Shown piece by piece: positions 24,396 to 34,063 of a stretch of DNA of 64,000 bases (its first letter is position 1; the number at the start of each line of letters is the position of its first letter). A model generated the notes under the pieces. That model was not told where the DNA came from. It worked only from the letters and a program-made list of their open reading frames with translations, and searched no databases. The DNA comes from Dyadobacter bucti (GTDB lineage Bacteria; Bacteroidota; Bacteroidia; Cytophagales; Spirosomataceae): positions 248,001 to 312,000 of the forward strand of contig NZ_SWFP01000007.1 of assembly GCF_005869225.1 (NCBI RefSeq), read 5' to 3'. The position numbers and the translations under genes were made by a program.

Positions 24396-27299
24396 TTAAA
24401 ACGCACGCTCCCGGCCCATTCCGCCTCCTCCACGCTGGAAATCACCATCCCCGCGATCAAACTGCCGGCGATTGTTCTCCTGCACGGGCATTTTACCAAA
24501 ATTGCGTAAGGTGTACGTGAAGGTCAGCATTGCATATTGGGTTAACACACGATTGGAAATGTTCTGGATATAAGTCTCCGTTACATTCGTGCTGATGCTG
24601 TTATTTTGTTTTAATATATCAAAAACAGTCAGTTTCAGCTCTCCGGCATTATTTTTCAGGAATTTCTTTCCAACACTTGCATTCCATAGGGTAAAGCTCT
24701 GATTATAGCCTTCTCCCAGCCCACGGTACGTCTGGTTGTTGATATCTGTCTGAAAAACAAATCCTTTACCGAAAATCCAGTTTACTCGTCCCGTGATACC
24801 CTGAGTGTAATAATTATTATCGAGGTTTGGCTGGATCGTATTGCGTACAATATTGTAATTACCAGAATAAGAAACAGTAAAGTCAAGCTTGTCGCTGATA
24901 TTGCTGCTCACAACCAGTCCTTGTGACAGGGCATAGGTATTAGAGAAGTTTGAAATCTCGTTGATCAACCCGGGCGCCCGGACGTAATTGAAACCAGTCG
25001 TAAGGTTGAGATTCAGTTTCAGCGGTGCCACAGGTTTTCCATAGGTCAAAAAGCTTCGTGCATTCCAACTTCCGTCTACGTTCACAGGCCGGGTCAATTT
25101 CGCACCTCTTTCCAGAACAATTCCATTGGGTAGTTCAGTGGGCTCCTGCGCTATGAAGGTCGAGTTTACGATGGCGTTGTTGGTTTGGGTTAAAAATACC
25201 ATCGCATTAAAATTATACGGCCTATTTGCACCTGCCAGCGAATAACGAACATTGAACATATTGCGGTACTCCTGCTTTAAGTCCGGATTACCGGCAGTCA
25301 ACGATAACGGATTACTATTGTCAATCACATTCTGCAATTGCGAAATAGACGGCTGGTTGGTTGAGCTTCGGAAAAAAGTCCTGAATTGTGTACCCGATCT
25401 GGAACGGTAAGTCAGCATGACATTGGGCAGAACATTGGTAAAAGACTGATCGACTTTGGTGTTGTTCGGCGCCAGTTGCTGGCTGTACAGTCCGGTATTC
25501 TGAAGATCCAAACCTACATTAGCCGACCAGTTGTTTTTCCGGTAACGATAACCCACACCAGCTCTGTTCGTAATATAACGGTTATCAAAATTATTGGATA
25601 ACAGCGTATCGAGATCCGAATAAGTATTCCCGTCAAAACTCATGTTGTAGGTCTCTTTTTCGGAATTGCTGTTACTGAGTGTAAGCCCGTAATTAAACTG
25701 AAGCTGCCCTGTGTTGCTGATCGGCTCGGTGTAAATAAGATTTCCTCCAACGGTATTCCCTCTTGAGGAAGTATAGCTCTGTTGATCCAGCGTATCGCCC
25801 CGCATCAACGCGCCCGGAGTTACGATACTGTCGTAGTAAATATTATTGGAATACAGTTTCCCCGTACCGTTCCGGTCATTGATCTGGGTGTTCAGATTAA
25901 ACGAAAGTGTACGGCCTTTTTTAGCAAATGAGTGACGGAACAAAATATCATTCGAGAAATTATAACCATTGGTTTTATTGCTCTTACTGTTTTCGGCGCT
26001 GTTGAGTTTGCTGCCGTTGCCGAGGGTGGTTAAACCGGCCGTTAAACTATTGGAACTGTTGTCCTGAAAGCTCAGCCGCGGCGTAATGATCAGCGAGTTA
26101 CTTTTATCAATGTTGTATTCAACACGAAAATTAATCCTGTGATTGGCGTTTGTGCTGGCCGTATTACTGTTTTCGTTGTAAAACTGGTTGCTCAATCCGC
26201 CAGCCAGGAAGCTTTCCTGCTGAGTTCTTTGTGCATTGGTGTTGCCGGTGCGGTTGAAAAAGTAGCTCCCGCTCACGTCCACTTTTTCACCAAATTTGTT
26301 GGCATAATTAAGGCCAAAAGAATTCGTACCTGTAATCCCGCTCTGGTTTCCGACCAGGAAGTTATTGGATGCTCCTCCTCCCTGGAAACCACCTCTACCT
26401 CCACGGCCGCCGCCGCCACTACTTCCGGTCAAACCCAGCAGGTCCTGGCTGGAGAAATTCTGCATATTAATGTTATTACTCAGACCGATGACCGATATAC
26501 GCTGGTTGCCTTTGAAAAAACTAATATTACCCCCTGCCTGGTAACGGTTGTCAAGGCCGTATCCGGCAAATACTTTTCCAAACTGCCCCATTTTACGGTC
26601 GGCTTTGGTAACAATGTTGATAGTCTTCTGTGCATTTCCGTCATCAAACCCCGTAAACTGGGCCTGATCGCTCAGCTTGTCAAAAACCTCGATCTTATCC
26701 ACAATTTCGGCTGGCAGAGATTTGAGGGTCAGTGCGGCATCGTCACCGAAAAATGGCTTTCCGTCCACCAGAACGCGGTTTACGGTTTCTCCATGTGCAG
26801 TTACAGTACCATTAGTGACGGTAATACCCGGCATTTTCTGAATGAGATCTTCCGTTGTAGCATCCGGATTGGTTTTGAAAGCAGCGGCATTGAATTGAGT
26901 TGTATCCCCTTTCTGCTCCATCGCCGTAACCTGGCCCACGACTTTTACTTCCCTGAGGTTAGCGACGGCTTCCGTCAACTGAAATTTGCCCAGATCCTGC
27001 ACATCGTCAGTGAGCGTGACGATCCGGGACATATCTTTATAGCTGAGATAAGTAACCTTTATCAGATATGAAACCTGCTTTGCAAGACCGGTAACGATGA
27101 ATTTTCCGTTAATATCCGTAGTCACATATTCGGGCTTTGCGTCGGGCACATTGCGGCTCACGGCCACATAAGCCCCTACAACCGGCGAGTTGTTTGTACT
27201 GTCGAGAACTACGCCGGAAAATTGCGCACTTTGTGCCTGAACGTTGCCTGATATTTTGATGCACACCAGCAACAGGAGGAGAAATGGAATTGTTTTCAT
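24396..27299 (-). CDS. Outer-membrane beta-barrel protein with N-terminal carboxypeptidase-like domain
   Basis: 967 residues. Signal peptide (MKTIPFLLLLLVCIKISG, ending about VQAQ), then a CarboxypepD_reg-like domain (about 25-110: FSGVVLDSTNNSPVVGAYVA), a plug-like segment (EDLIQKMPGITVTNGTVTAH, VNRVLVDGKPFFGDDAALTL), and a long barrel of the OMP_b-brl_3 type. Short Gly-rich loops occur near residue 300 (GGGGRGGRGGFQGGG) and at the C-terminus. No SusD partner is adjacent, so it is probably not a polysaccharide-utilisation SusC. Ligand unknown. Single gene, bounded by a terminator. Confidence 0.88.
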   Translation of the reverse strand: MKTIPFLLLLLVCIKISGNVQAQSAQFSGVVLDSTNNSPVVGAYVAVSRNVPDAKPEYVTTDINGKFIVTGLAKQVSYLIKVTYLSYKDMSRIVTLTDDVQDLGKFQLTEAVANLREVKVVGQVTAMEQKGDTTQFNAAAFKTNPDATTEDLIQKMPGITVTNGTVTAHGETVNRVLVDGKPFFGDDAALTLKSLPAEIVDKIEVFDKLSDQAQFTGFDDGNAQKTINIVTKADRKMGQFGKVFAGYGLDNRYQAGGNISFFKGNQRISVIGLSNNINMQNFSSQDLLGLTGSSGGGGRGGRGGFQGGGASNNFLVGNQSGITGTNSFGLNYANKFGEKVDVSGSYFFNRTGNTNAQRTQQESFLAGGLSNQFYNENSNTASTNANHRINFRVEYNIDKSNSLIITPRLSFQDNSSNSLTAGLTTLGNGSKLNSAENSKSNKTNGYNFSNDILFRHSFAKKGRTLSFNLNTQINDRNGTGKLYSNNIYYDSIVTPGALMRGDTLDQQSYTSSRGNTVGGNLIYTEPISNTGQLQFNYGLTLSNSNSEKETYNMSFDGNTYSDLDTLLSNNFDNRYITNRAGVGYRYRKNNWSANVGLDLQNTGLYSQQLAPNNTKVDQSFTNVLPNVMLTYRSRSGTQFRTFFRSSTNQPSISQLQNVIDNSNPLSLTAGNPDLKQEYRNMFNVRYSLAGANRPYNFNAMVFLTQTNNAIVNSTFIAQEPTELPNGIVLERGAKLTRPVNVDGSWNARSFLTYGKPVAPLKLNLNLTTGFNYVRAPGLINEISNFSNTYALSQGLVVSSNISDKLDFTVSYSGNYNIVRNTIQPNLDNNYYTQGITGRVNWIFGKGFVFQTDINNQTYRGLGEGYNQSFTLWNASVGKKFLKNNAGELKLTVFDILKQNNSISTNVTETYIQNISNRVLTQYAMLTFTYTLRNFGKMPVQENNRRQFDRGDGDFQRGGGGMGRERAF

Positions 27300-27460
27300 G
27301 AGTTCTGTAAAGGTTTATTGCAGTTTAGAGCGAGCACCTCGGTAAAAGTTTAATCGCTCCCTGCGCTAACCCTTCACAATCGACAGAAACCGGCTATTTT
27401 GTAGATCAACACCTGCCGTCAACCGACGAAATAAATACGCAGATCCGGACTCCTTTTTTA

Positions 27461-30400
27461 TCATTTCAGCCAATCGTCCAGATAGCTTTTGTAATTGGCC
27501 AAAAACCTGTCGTAGGCAGTTTGCAATTGTGGAAGTGCCACTGCCAATGTACTGGTATCATTGGTTTTAAGTCGAAATTCAGCTTCTCTGGCAATTTCTG
27601 CAACCTGTGAAACCCCTATCGTTCCGGCACTGCCTTTTAGCGTATGCAAATTGCTTTTTACGATTGGGATATCCCCTTTGGCATAAGCATTCATAGCTCC
27701 CCCGATCAGCTCGTCCGACTCACTAATAAAATCGTCAAAAACAGACCAGACCAGCTCTGCGCCCCCGATTCCGTTTAGCTGATCAATAATCTCTTTATCC
27801 AGTACCGGGAGAATAATTTCCTGCGCTATTTCCTTCTGTTTGGTTTCCAGTTTCCGGCCCTCTACATTACTCAGCAATTCTTTTACCTTCCAGATCAACG
27901 TCTGGGCACGGATCGGTTTTGCAATGTAATCGTCCATACCCTGGCTCAAAAACCGGTCACGGTCTTCTTTCATAGAATAGGCCGTCATCGCTACAATCGG
28001 CGAAAGCATGTTAGGATAACGCTTTTTCAGCTCCTGAGAAGTTTGCACACCATCCATATCCGGCATTTGAATATCCATGAAAATGATATCGTAATTCTTC
28101 CCGGCCGCCAGATGCAAATCTACTTTTTCAATTGCCTGAAAACCGCTCTCGGCCAGGTCTACCGTACAGCCGGATTTTACCAGGATTTCGTTTGCTACTT
28201 TCCGGTTTACGGCGTTGTCATCCACAAGCAGGATAACGGGATTGATATCCTTGAATACATTTTCGATAGGTGTTTCCTCCATCTGCGTCATAGTGCTCAC
28301 CTGCGCGATGGACGTTTCTTTCGTTTCAAAAGTAAACCAGAAAGTGCTTCCTTCGCCCAATACAGATTCCACGCCGATCTCTCCGTTCATCAGCTCGCAT
28401 AATTGTTTGGAAATCGCCAATCCAAGGCCGGTACCTCCGAACGATTTCCGGGAAGAATTGTCAAGCTGTGTAAATGAAGTGAACAAGATCTGTTTGTCAG
28501 TCGCGCTGATCCCGATACCCGAATCCTGCACCTCTACTTTGATCTTATGGAACAGCCCATCCTTCGACACCAGCGTAAGGAACAGTTTCACAGCGCCGTT
28601 TTCAGTAAATTTCAAGGCATTTGATGTCAGATTTGACAAAATCTGCAGAAGCCGCGTCTGGTCCGCTATAATGAATTTCGGGATGTCCGGGGCAATATGG
28701 TAAGTGAGTGTGTCCCCTTTACTTTTTGCCGTTTGCCCGAAAAGGGACACCAGTTTCAGCAATAACTCCTCAACTGAAATCGGTGCTTCATGCAACTCCA
28801 TTTTTCCTGCCTCGATCTTGGAAAGATCGAGGATATCATTCAGGATATTCAGAAGCGTTTCAGAAGAGCGCTTGATCGTGAGCACATAATCTTTCTGCTC
28901 AACATTCAAAGGTGTCTCCCCAAGCAGATCAATCATCCCGATCACCCCGTTCATAGGTGTCCGGATTTCGTGGCTCATGTTCGCTAAGAAGCCTTCCTTC
29001 ACTTTCAGAGAGCGCTCTGCCTGCTCCTTGGCTTTGAGCAGTTCAAGCTCATTTCGTTTCAATTCCGTGATGTCCCTGGCGAGCACTGCTACCTCCGTCG
29101 GTTTGCCTTTGTCATTGGTAAACATCAGCATATTGATCATAAACTGCCTTTCCGTCCCGTCTTTCCGGTAAAGTGTTATCTCGAAATTACGAAGGCTTTT
29201 ACTTTTCCGAAGCCTGATCAACGCAGAATGGATTCGTTTTTTATCAGAGAAAAACTCCGTAATCTTATGTCCTATAACTTCTCCCGGCAGATAGCCCAGC
29301 CTTTTCAAAACAGACTGGCTGATCATCGTGATCACACCTTCCCGGTTGATCCTGCAATAAATATCCTGCAGGTTTTCGAATATGCCCCGGAACAATTCCT
29401 CACTATGCCTCAATGAAAGCTCTGCCTCTTTTCTGCGGGTAATATCTCGTGCAATTCCTGAAACCTCCTCGATAACGCCGTCGGCATAATGGATCGGGTT
29501 GAGATAAAATTCGAGCCACATTTCGGTTCCGTCCTTCCTGTCTATCTTGAATTCGAAATATTGCGCTTCGCCGCGCAGAGCCTGGCGATACTTTGTTTCC
29601 AGGGTTCGGCGGTTGCTGTTCCCGACCATTCGCCAGCCGAATTTTTCGGCACTTGCGTGCAGTGATGGCCTCACGCCAAGCTGGTTTTTGATTAGGTCCG
29701 CGTAATTTCTGTTGAAAGATGTCAGTTGCAAAGATTTGTTTACAGACCATATTAAATGTGAGCTGCTGTCAAATATCGCGTTGAGCCTGGCTACATATTT
29801 GCTCAGTTCTTCTTCACTTTGCTTGCGCGCTATGGCCAATGCGACCTGCCCCGAAATAAATTCAAGCAATTCGAGATCGCGCGTGTCGAACATATTGGGA
29901 TCATCATAAGACTTGACCCCGATAATCCCGGTAACCCTGTCCCCGATGCGAAGCGGCACACATAACAAAAGCTTTGGTGTAACGCCGTAGAGATACAGGC
30001 TGTTGGTTTTAGCCAATTGTTCTATGTTCTCCCCGGACAGGAATAATGGTTTGTTGGAAGCAATCGCATATTCGGTGACCCCGTTACCCAGCTTGCGTTT
30101 GGTAAACCGTACATTTCCCTGAAAGTACTGGTCTACGTAATATGGAAAGTAGATATAGCTTTTACTGGGATCATAAAGCGCAATAAAGAAGTTTTTGACA
30201 TCAATAATCTTGCCGAGTTCTTCATGGATCGTCTGATAAAAATCGTCAAGGTTCTGGGTATTGACTGTCCAGTTTGCTATGCTATAATACAGACTTTGGG
30301 CTTTTTCAGCCCGCATTTTTTCAGTAAAATCGTTTAATATGCAGCGAAATGCAGTAGGCTTGCCATTGTCAAACCGGCAGTTCACACTCCCGCCTACGAA

Positions 30401-31072
30401 CACCTTTTTTCCCTCGCGGCTCAAAAATACTGCTTCGAAATTGGGATTGGAAACCCCCTGCTCTATCAGTTTAAGCTGCGCCATGGCCTGCTCCTTATAC
30501 TGCGGATGCAGAATATCCTCCATCCGCATGGAAGCGATTTCCTCAAGGCCATAGCCGAGTACTTCGCGCCAGGCTTTGTTAACAAAAATAAACCTGCCGT
30601 CCATCGCCACCAGCTGGATCAGGTCACTTGTATTGTCGACCAGATCCTGCAACTGGGAATTGGACTTTGCGATAGCGGACTCCATTCTTCTCCTGCGGGT
30701 AATATCGTCGCCCACCAATGTTATGCAAACCACCTCGTCGTCCTCGCTCTGCATCAACACAGAGTTGATCGAAAACGTCCGTAATGTCCCTTTTTGGGCC
30801 AGGAAAGGCACCTCTCTTTGCTCGAGCTTTCTTTTCCCCTGAATACCTTCTTCCAGCATCTGCCGGATTTCATACTCTTCTTCTTTTGGAATAAGCTTGT
30901 CAAAAATACTGTACCCTACCAGATCCGTGTCCTGCCAGCCGGTCTTCATCAAAGCATGCGCACTGATATTCCGTATAATAAAATCCGGGGAAAAGGTAAT
31001 TCCGATCAGGTTCAGATGCTGAAGTGTAGCGTGTATGGTCTGCCAGTCGGTATAGGACGAAATCATTTCCAT
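27461..31072 (-). CDS. Hybrid sensor histidine kinase with four PAS, GAF, REC and HPt domains
   Basis: 1203 residues, no membrane segment, so a cytosolic sensor. Order (approximate): PAS 10-130, PAS 145-255, GAF 265-420, PAS 430-550, PAS 560-680, HisKA 700-765 with phospho-acceptor in FLANMSHEIRTPMNGVIG, HATPase 810-925 with ISKQLCELMNG and GTGLGLAISK (G boxes), receiver 955-1075 with DDNAVNRK and MDIQMPDMDG, and HPt 1110-1200 with NLHTLKGSAGTIG. All phosphorelay residues are present. No response regulator with output domain is nearby, so its partner is elsewhere. Start could be the Met two residues later. The signal is unknown; GAF and PAS suggest a small molecule or redox cue. Confidence 0.93.
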   Translation of the reverse strand: MEMISSYTDWQTIHATLQHLNLIGITFSPDFIIRNISAHALMKTGWQDTDLVGYSIFDKLIPKEEEYEIRQMLEEGIQGKRKLEQREVPFLAQKGTLRTFSINSVLMQSEDDEVVCITLVGDDITRRRRMESAIAKSNSQLQDLVDNTSDLIQLVAMDGRFIFVNKAWREVLGYGLEEIASMRMEDILHPQYKEQAMAQLKLIEQGVSNPNFEAVFLSREGKKVFVGGSVNCRFDNGKPTAFRCILNDFTEKMRAEKAQSLYYSIANWTVNTQNLDDFYQTIHEELGKIIDVKNFFIALYDPSKSYIYFPYYVDQYFQGNVRFTKRKLGNGVTEYAIASNKPLFLSGENIEQLAKTNSLYLYGVTPKLLLCVPLRIGDRVTGIIGVKSYDDPNMFDTRDLELLEFISGQVALAIARKQSEEELSKYVARLNAIFDSSSHLIWSVNKSLQLTSFNRNYADLIKNQLGVRPSLHASAEKFGWRMVGNSNRRTLETKYRQALRGEAQYFEFKIDRKDGTEMWLEFYLNPIHYADGVIEEVSGIARDITRRKEAELSLRHSEELFRGIFENLQDIYCRINREGVITMISQSVLKRLGYLPGEVIGHKITEFFSDKKRIHSALIRLRKSKSLRNFEITLYRKDGTERQFMINMLMFTNDKGKPTEVAVLARDITELKRNELELLKAKEQAERSLKVKEGFLANMSHEIRTPMNGVIGMIDLLGETPLNVEQKDYVLTIKRSSETLLNILNDILDLSKIEAGKMELHEAPISVEELLLKLVSLFGQTAKSKGDTLTYHIAPDIPKFIIADQTRLLQILSNLTSNALKFTENGAVKLFLTLVSKDGLFHKIKVEVQDSGIGISATDKQILFTSFTQLDNSSRKSFGGTGLGLAISKQLCELMNGEIGVESVLGEGSTFWFTFETKETSIAQVSTMTQMEETPIENVFKDINPVILLVDDNAVNRKVANEILVKSGCTVDLAESGFQAIEKVDLHLAAGKNYDIIFMDIQMPDMDGVQTSQELKKRYPNMLSPIVAMTAYSMKEDRDRFLSQGMDDYIAKPIRAQTLIWKVKELLSNVEGRKLETKQKEIAQEIILPVLDKEIIDQLNGIGGAELVWSVFDDFISESDELIGGAMNAYAKGDIPIVKSNLHTLKGSAGTIGVSQVAEIAREAEFRLKTNDTSTLAVALPQLQTAYDRFLANYKSYLDDWLK

Positions 31073-31141
31073 AGTATCGGGGTATTCGCATTTTTGAGGT
31101 TCCTTCCAATTCTTTATTCGATAAATCTACGAATTAAGACG

Positions 31142-31149
31142 TAATTTTG
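31142..31149 (+). promoter_or_regulatory. Possible -7 box immediately before rsmA
   Basis: TAATTTTG matches TAnnTTTG exactly and ends 4 bp before the GTG start of rsmA. A TSS at the usual distance would fall on or next to the start codon, implying a leaderless mRNA. No clear -33 TTG was found at 19 bp. Confidence 0.4.
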
Positions 31150-31153
31150 GTTC

Positions 31154-31960
31154 GTGAAAATAAATTATAAAAATAGGGATGAATCGAAAGTCAGGGCCAA
31201 AAAGCACCTCGGCCAGCACTTTCTCAAGGACATGAATATTGCCCGACGCATCGTGGACGGACTGTCCGGGCACGGCGCATATAAACAGGCCCTGGAAATC
31301 GGTCCGGGCATGGGTGTGTTAACGCAATTTCTTCTGGAAAGGAACGATTTCACTACGTATGTAATTGAAATAGATACGGAGTCGGTTGCGTACCTGAAAA
31401 AACACTACGAGCAGCTTACACCCAGGATTATTGAAGGCGATTTTCTCAAATTCAATCCGAACGAGACATTTAACCAGCCTTTTGCCATCATAGGCAATTT
31501 CCCTTATAACATTTCCTCCCAGATTTTTTTTCGGGCATTGCAGATCCGTGATCAGATCCCGGAAATTGTGTGCATGCTTCAGAAGGAAGTCGCACAGCGC
31601 ATTGCATCGCCTCCTGGAAACAAGGATTACGGAATCCTGAGCGTTTTGTTACAGGCATTTTATGATATAGATTATCTGGTTTCTGTTCCTCCGGGCGCTT
31701 TTGATCCTCCCCCAAAAGTCCAGTCGGGTGTGATCAGGCTCCGACGAAATGCTACCGCGGCGCTGGATTGTGACGAAAAACTGTTTTTTCGGGTAGTCAA
31801 AACGGCCTTTAATCAGCGTAGGAAAACCCTGAGAAATGCATTAAAGCCGATAGGTGAGTTCCCTGATCACCCACTTCTGACCAAGCGTGCGGAACAGTTG
31901 AGCGTAAATGAGTTTGTTGACCTTACCCAATTGGCGGAAAGCTTTTTACCACAGTTGTGA
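31154..31960 (+). CDS. rsmA: 16S rRNA (adenine(1518)-N(6)/adenine(1519)-N(6))-dimethyltransferase RsmA (KsgA)
   Basis: 268 residues starting at GTG (a stop codon lies 12 bp upstream in frame and no later start precedes the conserved KKHLGQHFLKD). It dimethylates two adenines near the 3' end of 16S rRNA during small-subunit assembly. SAM-binding motif LEIGPGMGVLTQFLL, acidic VIEIDTES, and catalytic NFPYNISSQIFF (NxPY) are all present. First gene of a plus-strand run with mgtE and dtd. Confidence 0.96.
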   Translation: MKINYKNRDESKVRAKKHLGQHFLKDMNIARRIVDGLSGHGAYKQALEIGPGMGVLTQFLLERNDFTTYVIEIDTESVAYLKKHYEQLTPRIIEGDFLKFNPNETFNQPFAIIGNFPYNISSQIFFRALQIRDQIPEIVCMLQKEVAQRIASPPGNKDYGILSVLLQAFYDIDYLVSVPPGAFDPPPKVQSGVIRLRRNATAALDCDEKLFFRVVKTAFNQRRKTLRNALKPIGEFPDHPLLTKRAEQLSVNEFVDLTQLAESFLPQL

Positions 31961-32019
31961 TTTCTGGACCCCTTAGCTGCGCCACAGCCATTTTGTTCAT
32001 CGCCAAAAGCTAAAAACCA

Positions 32020-33372
32020 ATGACGTTTGAATTAACCAAAGAATATGTAGAACACATACAGGGATTAATTGAAAAAGAAGATTCGGCCGCCATCAGGACC
32101 GAAATGGAGGGTCTTTTTGCTGCGGATATCAGCGGGCTTTTGTCCGAACTGCAAACAGAATCTGCAAAATTCCTGATCAGTCAGCTGGAAACTCAGACCG
32201 GTGCCGAGATTCTCGCAGACATGGATCCCAACGAAAGACGGGAATTCCTTAAAGCTTTTACCTCAGAAGAAATTTCCCATTTTGTCAATCTTTTTGATTC
32301 GGATGATGCGGTGGATTTGCTGAACGAGCAGCCTATCCGTGTGCGGGAAGAGGTTATTGCGCTGCTTGAAGACCGTGAGCAGGCAAGGTTTATCCTCGAC
32401 CTGCTGCACTATGACGAAGATGTGGCGGGTGGTCTGATGCAGAAGGAATTGGTAAAAGCCAATGTAAACTGGACCGTAAATCAGTGCATTGAAGAACTAC
32501 GGAAACAAGCAGAGGATGTCGGAAAGGTGTATGCAGTATATGTGGTCGATGACCTCGGGAAATTGCATGGGATACTTTCTTTGAAAAAAATCGTATTAGC
32601 CCACAAAAACACGAAAATTGAAAGCCTTTACGACAAGGATGTGATCTTCGTGGAAACCTACCGCCCCGCAGAAGAAGTCGCCGAGCTGATGCAGCGGTAC
32701 GATTTGGATGCATTGCCGGTGGTGAATGTTCAGGGCAAACTATTGGGCAGGATCACCATTGATGATGTTATAGATGTGATCACGGACCAGGCCAGTTCAG
32801 ATACTCTGGCGATGGCCGGTATCACCGGGGACGTGGAAGAGGATGATACAATCTGGGAGCAAACGAAGGCACGTTTGCCGTGGCTGCTTGTGGGAATGAT
32901 GGGGGGAATTCTGGCCGCCAAGTTCATCAGTTTTTTTGAAGGCGACCTTAAAATAATCCCGGCTATGGCCGCATTTATTCCTATCATCGGCTCTACCGGG
33001 GGTAATGTCGGGATTCAGACTTCTTCTATTATTCTTCAGAGCCTTGCCGATAAAACCGGGTTGGATACCACAGTAGGTCAGCGACTGATCCGTATGTTTG
33101 CGGTAGCATTTATCAACGGATTGATTATCAGCTGCATTGTTTTCGGTTTTAATTTGCTGATAGGAAACGAATTGCAGCTTGCATTGGTGGTATCTGCCGC
33201 ACTGATGTCGGTAGTCTTTCTCGCATCCTTTATGGGTACGGTCACTCCTATTATCCTGGACAGAGTTGGGATCAATCCCGCAGTAGCATCAGGGCCGTTT
33301 ATAACGACCGCTAATGATCTCATCGGCTATGGCGTGTACTTCGGGCTGGCGCATTTGCTTTTGAATTTGTAG
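32020..33372 (+). CDS. mgtE: Magnesium transporter MgtE
   Basis: 450 residues: N-terminal MgtE_N helical domain (about 25-130, MDPNERREFLKAFTSEEI), two CBS domains (about 135-255, VYAVYVVDDLGKLHGILSL and ALPVVNVQGKLLGRITIDD) and five C-terminal membrane helices (about 285-450). The pore region contains GSTGGNVGIQTSSI, the family motif. The CBS and N domains close the channel at high internal magnesium. Starts 59 bp after rsmA. Confidence 0.96.
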   Translation: MTFELTKEYVEHIQGLIEKEDSAAIRTEMEGLFAADISGLLSELQTESAKFLISQLETQTGAEILADMDPNERREFLKAFTSEEISHFVNLFDSDDAVDLLNEQPIRVREEVIALLEDREQARFILDLLHYDEDVAGGLMQKELVKANVNWTVNQCIEELRKQAEDVGKVYAVYVVDDLGKLHGILSLKKIVLAHKNTKIESLYDKDVIFVETYRPAEEVAELMQRYDLDALPVVNVQGKLLGRITIDDVIDVITDQASSDTLAMAGITGDVEEDDTIWEQTKARLPWLLVGMMGGILAAKFISFFEGDLKIIPAMAAFIPIIGSTGGNVGIQTSSIILQSLADKTGLDTTVGQRLIRMFAVAFINGLIISCIVFGFNLLIGNELQLALVVSAALMSVVFLASFMGTVTPIILDRVGINPAVASGPFITTANDLIGYGVYFGLAHLLLNL

Positions 33373-33392
33373 GTAATTGATCAAACATATAC

Positions 33393-33845
33393 ATGATTGC
33401 TGTAATCCAACGGGTTAGTGAAGCCTCGGTTGCTATTGAAGGAGAAGTAAGAGGACAGATTGGCGTTGGTTTTCTGGTTCTACTTGGCATCACACATGAG
33501 GATACTAATGAAGACGTGGAGTGGCTTGGCAGAAAAATCGTTGGGATGCGGATCTTCGGTGACGAGGAAGGAAAAATGAACCTCGATCTAAAAACTGTCG
33601 GAGGTAATATCTTACTGATCAGTCAGTTTACACTTCATGCCAATACAAAAAAAGGAAACCGCCCATCTTTCATAGACGCAGCAAAACCTGATATTGCCAT
33701 ACCATTGTATCAAAAAATGACAGCTTTCCTAAACGGCGAAATGGGAAGCCCAATCCAGTGCGGAGAATTCGGCGCCGACATGAAGGTTTCACTTTTGAAC
33801 GATGGCCCCGTTACTATTATCATAGACTCAAAAAATCGCATTTGA
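33393..33845 (+). CDS. dtd: D-aminoacyl-tRNA deacylase
   Basis: 150 residues, the standard length. It hydrolyses D-aminoacyl-tRNAs, preventing D-amino acids from entering proteins. Conserved motifs MIAVIQRVSEASVAIEG, SQFTLHANTKKGNRPSF (SQFTL) and LLNDGPVTIIIDS (GPVT) form the active site. It starts 20 bp after mgtE. Downstream lies an unusual 8-bp tandem repeat. Confidence 0.97.
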   Translation: MIAVIQRVSEASVAIEGEVRGQIGVGFLVLLGITHEDTNEDVEWLGRKIVGMRIFGDEEGKMNLDLKTVGGNILLISQFTLHANTKKGNRPSFIDAAKPDIAIPLYQKMTAFLNGEMGSPIQCGEFGADMKVSLLNDGPVTIIIDSKNRI

Positions 33846-33877
33846 TCAAAATCACACATTCCCCGTTCCACGGCGGA

Positions 33878-34052
33878 TCATTCAGTCATTCACTCATTCA
33901 GTCATTCAGTCATTCACTCATTCACTCATTCACTCATTCACTCATTCACTCATTCACTCATTCAGTCATTCAGTCATTCAGTCATTCAGTCATTCACTCA
34001 TTCACTCATTCACTAATTCACTCATTCACTCATTCACTCATTCAGTCATTCA
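33878..34052. repeat. Tandem 8-bp repeat, about 22 copies of TCATTCA(C/G)
   Basis: 21 full units plus 7 nt, all TCATTCAC or TCATTCAG apart from one TAATTCAC at 34014. C and G variants occur in runs (for example six C-units in a row, then four G-units), as if blocks were duplicated. The array begins 33 bp after dtd and ends 11 bp before the MazG-like start, so it occupies the whole leader/promoter region. All three plus frames are open through it (8 is not a multiple of 3). Confidence 0.97.
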
Positions 34053-34063
34053 AAACTAAAAAA

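Noticed and set aside
26139..27071. 310-residue plus-strand reading frame
   Set aside because: Lies antisense to the outer-membrane protein gene, shows no domain, and is a shadow of its codon pattern.
24396..27299. SusC/SusD polysaccharide-utilisation locus
   Set aside because: No susD-like gene or glycoside hydrolase is adjacent, and the barrel resembles OMP_b-brl_3 proteins instead.
33878..34052. CRISPR array
   Set aside because: The units are 8 bp and continuous, with no spacers and no cas genes. It is a simple tandem repeat.
33758..34063. N-terminal extension of the MazG-like protein through the repeats
   Set aside because: The frame is open only because the repeat lacks stops in all frames; the extra part starts inside dtd and is low-complexity.
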